From Candidatus Saccharibacteria bacterium UBA5152 (GTDB taxonomy: Bacteria; Patescibacteriota; Saccharimonadia; Saccharimonadales; UBA4665): a DNA stretch of 8,235 nucleotides. The stretch's first letter is position 1. The number at the start of each line of letters is the position of its first letter. The translations under genes were made by a program, and so were the position numbers. Shown here in pieces: positions 6,244 to 8,235 of the stretch. Location: contig DHXQ01000002.1 in assembly GCA_002413755.1 (NCBI GenBank), positions 6,814 to 15,048 on the forward strand. Reading direction: 5' to 3'. The notes under the pieces were generated by a model, which was given only the letters and a program-made list of their open reading frames with translations, did no database searches and was not told the origin of the DNA.

Positions 6244-7614
6244 ATGAAATCCATAAAATCATCCGATCCCGAACCACAATTTGATCCGCTAGCCCGCTAT
6301 CTCAGCATTATCTGCGCGGTTATTATTGTTTTATTACCGTTTCACGCCTTTCTAACCGTCTGGGCCGCCAGCCTTATTGGTCACTACACCGCCTTGCGTC
6401 TCTGGAAAGAAGTTTTGCTGGTCGTGGTCTTTGCAGGGGCGGTAATCGTGGCCGCCCGCAACCGACCCGAGTGGAGCGCGGTCCGTAAGATATTCGGTTC
6501 GACGGTACCCTGCTCGCTGGCTAAGCTGTACGGCGCACTCTGTGTATCAGCGGTTGTGATCGCCTACGCCGCCGGCGGAGTGACATTCAAGGCGGCAGTC
6601 TTCGGCCTAATCCTCGACCTGCGGTTCCTGACGTTCTTCGGGATAGTCTGGCTAGTGTCAGCGCACGGCGGCCAACTGATCTACAAGTATTGGCGCCCAC
6701 TGCTACTGATACCGGCTGCCGCGGTAATTGTATTTGGGCTGCTGCAATTTACAGTATTGCCAGCGGACTTTTTGCGTCATTTCGGCTATGGACCGGACAC
6801 AATTCCGGCCATCCAGACAATTGATCAAAAGGCCGCCTACCAACGCATCCAATCGACACTGCGCGGTGCCAACCCACTGGGTACGTATATGGTGTTGATC
6901 ATTACCGCTGTCAGCGCACTATTATTGAAGAAGTCTAAGTATCGAGTCTGGTACGCGCTCGGTTTGGCGGCTGCTTGTCTGACACTGGCGTTGACCTACT
7001 CGCGGAGCGCCTGGATCGGGTCTGTTATAGCTGTCGGGTGGCTGGTATTCCAGGCGCTCCGCGCTAGTAAATTGCTGCGCAACGTACTGGTCACTGCCGC
7101 CGTGGCCGTGATGGCCTTCGCCGGGGTCGGGTATATGCTGCGTAATAATGACACATTCCAAAATACCTTTTTCCACACCGATGAGCACTCGCAATCATCA
7201 GAGAGCTCCAACCAAGGCCACTTTGCCGCGACGGCGTCTGGACTCAAAGATATTATCAAGTACCCACTCGGTAGTGGCACCGGTACAGCTGGTCCGGCCA
7301 GCCTCTATAACAATCACCCGGCCCGGATTGCCGAGAACTACTTCGTTCAGATCGGGCAGGAAACCGGCGTACTGGGCCTGGGCCTATTCATTGCAATCAA
7401 TGTATTACTCGGCTTGGAGTTGTTGCGACGGCGTGGCAATCCGCTGGCGGTAGTACTGCTGGCAAGTCTGCTCGGAATTAGCTTTATCAACCTGCTGTCC
7501 CACGCCTGGACCGACGATACGATCAGCTACATTTGGTGGGGTCTGGCCGGGGCAGTGATTGCTGTGCCAGTCCAGACGGGTACGGGGGCAGCTAAGAAGA
7601 GATCTGAGCAATGA
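6244..7614 (+). CDS. O-antigen ligase/polymerase-like polytopic membrane protein (PF04932 type)
   Basis: A 456-residue integral membrane protein of the Wzy/WaaL group, which polymerises lipid-linked repeat units or transfers glycans to an acceptor on the outer side of the membrane. About ten to twelve hydrophobic segments fill the chain. Family-like features are STLRGANPLGTYM (204-216), the TYSRSAWIG motif (251-259, with Arg254) and a large extracytoplasmic loop (about 300-370) with DIIKYPLGSGTGTAG and then HPARIAENYF near its end, before the C-terminal helices. Polymerase and ligase cannot be told apart from sequence. ATG 6244 is preferred over ATG 6196, because the extra 16 residues read through the promoter-like palindrome and a -10-like TATTGT ends 7 nt before 6244. 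The stop overlaps the GtrA-family start in ATGA, so the two genes are probably co-translated. Confidence 0.88.
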   Translation: MKSIKSSDPEPQFDPLARYLSIICAVIIVLLPFHAFLTVWAASLIGHYTALRLWKEVLLVVVFAGAVIVAARNRPEWSAVRKIFGSTVPCSLAKLYGALCVSAVVIAYAAGGVTFKAAVFGLILDLRFLTFFGIVWLVSAHGGQLIYKYWRPLLLIPAAAVIVFGLLQFTVLPADFLRHFGYGPDTIPAIQTIDQKAAYQRIQSTLRGANPLGTYMVLIITAVSALLLKKSKYRVWYALGLAAACLTLALTYSRSAWIGSVIAVGWLVFQALRASKLLRNVLVTAAVAVMAFAGVGYMLRNNDTFQNTFFHTDEHSQSSESSNQGHFAATASGLKDIIKYPLGSGTGTAGPASLYNNHPARIAENYFVQIGQETGVLGLGLFIAINVLLGLELLRRRGNPLAVVLLASLLGISFINLLSHAWTDDTISYIWWGLAGAVIAVPVQTGTGAAKKRSEQ

Positions 7615-8042
7615 AAAAGATACCCAAGCCAACAAAGCGCCAGGCGGTTCAGTTTCTGTATTTTAATATGGGCGGCGTGTCGTTCTTCGTCCTCGGTTAC
7701 GCCATATTTGCCCTGTTGTACGGGGTTATGCATATGCCATGGTGGCTGTCGAAGATTATTGCTGATGCTGTCGGCGCGACCTCGAATTACTTCATCCAGC
7801 GCTATGTCACGTTTCGCCTGGAAAGTCGGCATATTGATAGCCGGACATTGCTCAGCAAGTTTGGCATCCTGAGTCTGACCAATATCGTCATCGATTACGC
7901 CATCGTGGCTGGGCTCAATGCACTGGGTGTGTCGCCGTTTATCGGCCTGATCGCCTCGGCCAGCTTCTTTACGCTCTGGAAATATGTTTGGTACAAGCTG
8001 TGGGTGTTTAAACCTAAGCGCCTGCCGTCTGACGAAACTTGA
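7611..8042 (+). CDS. GtrA-family membrane protein
   Basis: A 143-residue protein of normal size for the GtrA family (PF04138), small four-helix membrane proteins thought to help flip or handle polyprenyl-linked sugars during glycan modification. Hydrophobic segments lie at about 14-40, 46-62, 82-104 and 107-130. The family-typical NYFIQRYVTFR (59-69) ends the second segment, and the similar KYVWYKLWVF (123-132) ends the fourth. The N terminus is basic, which suits a cytoplasmic start. The gene overlaps the ligase-like gene by 4 bp (ATGA), so a joint role in exporting or finishing the locus's glycan is a fair inference. A weak purine-rich stretch (AAGAAGAGA) lies upstream of the start. UGA is its stop. 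No partner GT2 (GtrB-like) glycosyltransferase is present in the window. Confidence 0.9.
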   Translation: MKKIPKPTKRQAVQFLYFNMGGVSFFVLGYAIFALLYGVMHMPWWLSKIIADAVGATSNYFIQRYVTFRLESRHIDSRTLLSKFGILSLTNIVIDYAIVAGLNALGVSPFIGLIASASFFTLWKYVWYKLWVFKPKRLPSDET

Positions 8043-8071
8043 CGCGCTCACCAGACGCTATCACTTGACGC
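8037..8071 (+). repeat. 9-bp direct repeat ACTTGACGC upstream of lexA
   Basis: ACTTGACGC occurs at 8037-8045, across the stop codon of the GtrA-family gene, and again at 8063-8071, where it supplies the lexA -35. The copies are 26 bp apart start to start. They may be partial operator sites or chance; the second merges into the lexA palindrome. Confidence 0.4.
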
Positions 8072-8092
8072 TTCAAGCGTAAGTACTACAAT
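8065..8092 (+). promoter_or_regulatory. Leaderless promoter of lexA
   Basis: TTGACG (8065-8070) and TACAAT (8087-8092) are 16 bp apart. GAGCTT then separates the -10 from the ATG at 8099, predicting transcription from the start codon itself. No Shine-Dalgarno is possible on such an mRNA. Confidence 0.65.
8068..8080. promoter_or_regulatory. Candidate LexA autoregulatory operator
   Basis: ACGCTT-C-AAGCGT is a perfect 13-bp inverted repeat with a single central base, overlapping the -35 and lying inside the lexA promoter spacer. That is an ideal place for autorepression. It matches neither the E. coli CTG-N10-CAG box nor the Bacillus GAAC-N4-GTTC box. LexA binding is inferred from position alone. 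Confidence 0.5.
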
Positions 8093-8098
8093 GAGCTT

Positions 8099-8235
8099 AT
8101 GAACGAAAAGCAAACACCGGCGCCGTCGACACATACCGTTCGCCCCACCAAAAAGCAGCGTGATATTCTGACATATATCGAGCAATTTATCGCTGAACAC
8201 GGCTACAGTCCCAGTTACCGTGAAATCATGAATGG
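8099..8235 (+). CDS. lexA: LexA repressor, N-terminal DNA-binding part, cut by window edge
   Basis: Only 45 codons are in the window. After a 16-residue polar extension (MNEKQTPAPS...), the sequence TKKQRDILTYIEQFIAEHG (17-35) and YSPSYREIMNG (36-46, the last Gly incomplete at the edge) match the LexA winged helix-turn-helix: first helix, then the start of the recognition region. The rest of that domain and the Ser-Lys self-cleavage domain lie beyond the window and are assumed, not seen. LexA represses SOS DNA-damage genes and usually its own. The ATG at 8099 is supported by its distance of 6 nt from the -10. A separate promoter marks this as a unit independent of the glycan genes. A LexA-like regulator lacking the protease domain cannot be excluded. 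Confidence 0.88.
   Translation, partial: MNEKQTPAPSTHTVRPTKKQRDILTYIEQFIAEHGYSPSYREIMN

Noticed and set aside
7612..8042. UGA recoded as glycine, as in some CPR phyla
   Set aside because: The ligase-like and GtrA-family genes both end at UGA at their expected family lengths, and reading through the first would run into the next gene out of frame.
7527..8051. 174-codon minus-strand open frame opposite the GtrA-family gene
   Set aside because: The plus strand encodes a recognisable four-helix GtrA protein with conserved motifs; the antisense product is Gln/Arg/His-rich with no recognisable domain.

Overview
The window looks like a chromosomal surface-glycan locus from a Patescibacteria (CPR) bacterium, most likely Candidatus Saccharibacteria. 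This is inference: the protein sequences have the style I associate with that group, genes are packed with very short gaps, Shine-Dalgarno sequences are largely absent, and several promoters place transcription starts at or next to the start codon. UGA is used as a stop (ends of the O-antigen-ligase-like gene and of the GtrA-family gene), so the recoded UGA=Gly code of Gracilibacteria and Absconditabacteria does not apply. G+C is about half by eye.

Layout. Positions 1-992 (minus) hold the N-terminal 330 codons of glmS, which runs off the left edge. Upstream of it, after a 56-bp gap made almost entirely of nested inverted repeats, is a GT4 glycosyltransferase (1049-2263, minus). A 136-bp divergent intergenic region follows, with a 13-bp palindrome and opposing promoters. 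Next comes a plus-strand pair: a DXR-like/SAF-domain oxidoreductase of the COG4091 type (2400-3551) and a GH140/DUF4038 apiosidase-like TIM-barrel protein (3544-4794), overlapping by 8 bp. The second gene overlaps the convergent gene by 38 bp. That gene is a polyprenyl-phosphate sugar-1-phosphate transferase (4757-6193, minus). A 50-bp divergent gap with a symmetrical promoter-like palindrome separates it from an O-antigen ligase/polymerase-like membrane protein (6244-7614, plus), which overlaps a GtrA-family membrane protein (7611-8042, plus) by 4 bp. The window ends in the first 45 codons of lexA (8099-8235, plus), behind a promoter that appears leaderless and carries a candidate operator.

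How it fits together. GlmS makes glucosamine-6-phosphate, a precursor of UDP-GlcNAc. The sugar transferase starts a glycan on a polyprenyl phosphate, the GT4 enzyme extends it, the ligase/polymerase-like protein polymerises or transfers it, and the GtrA protein may handle lipid-linked sugars or modify the product. No Wzx-type flippase is in the window. The oxidoreductase/apiosidase-like pair is the unexplained part. It lies opposite in direction to its two minus-strand neighbours, looks translationally coupled, has no export signal, and joins two families whose known members act on, or make, branched-chain sugars or polyols. It is the best candidate here for an undescribed function.

No tRNA, rRNA, CRISPR array, insertion sequence or convincing intrinsic terminator was seen. 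No gene-free stretch exceeds 136 bp.
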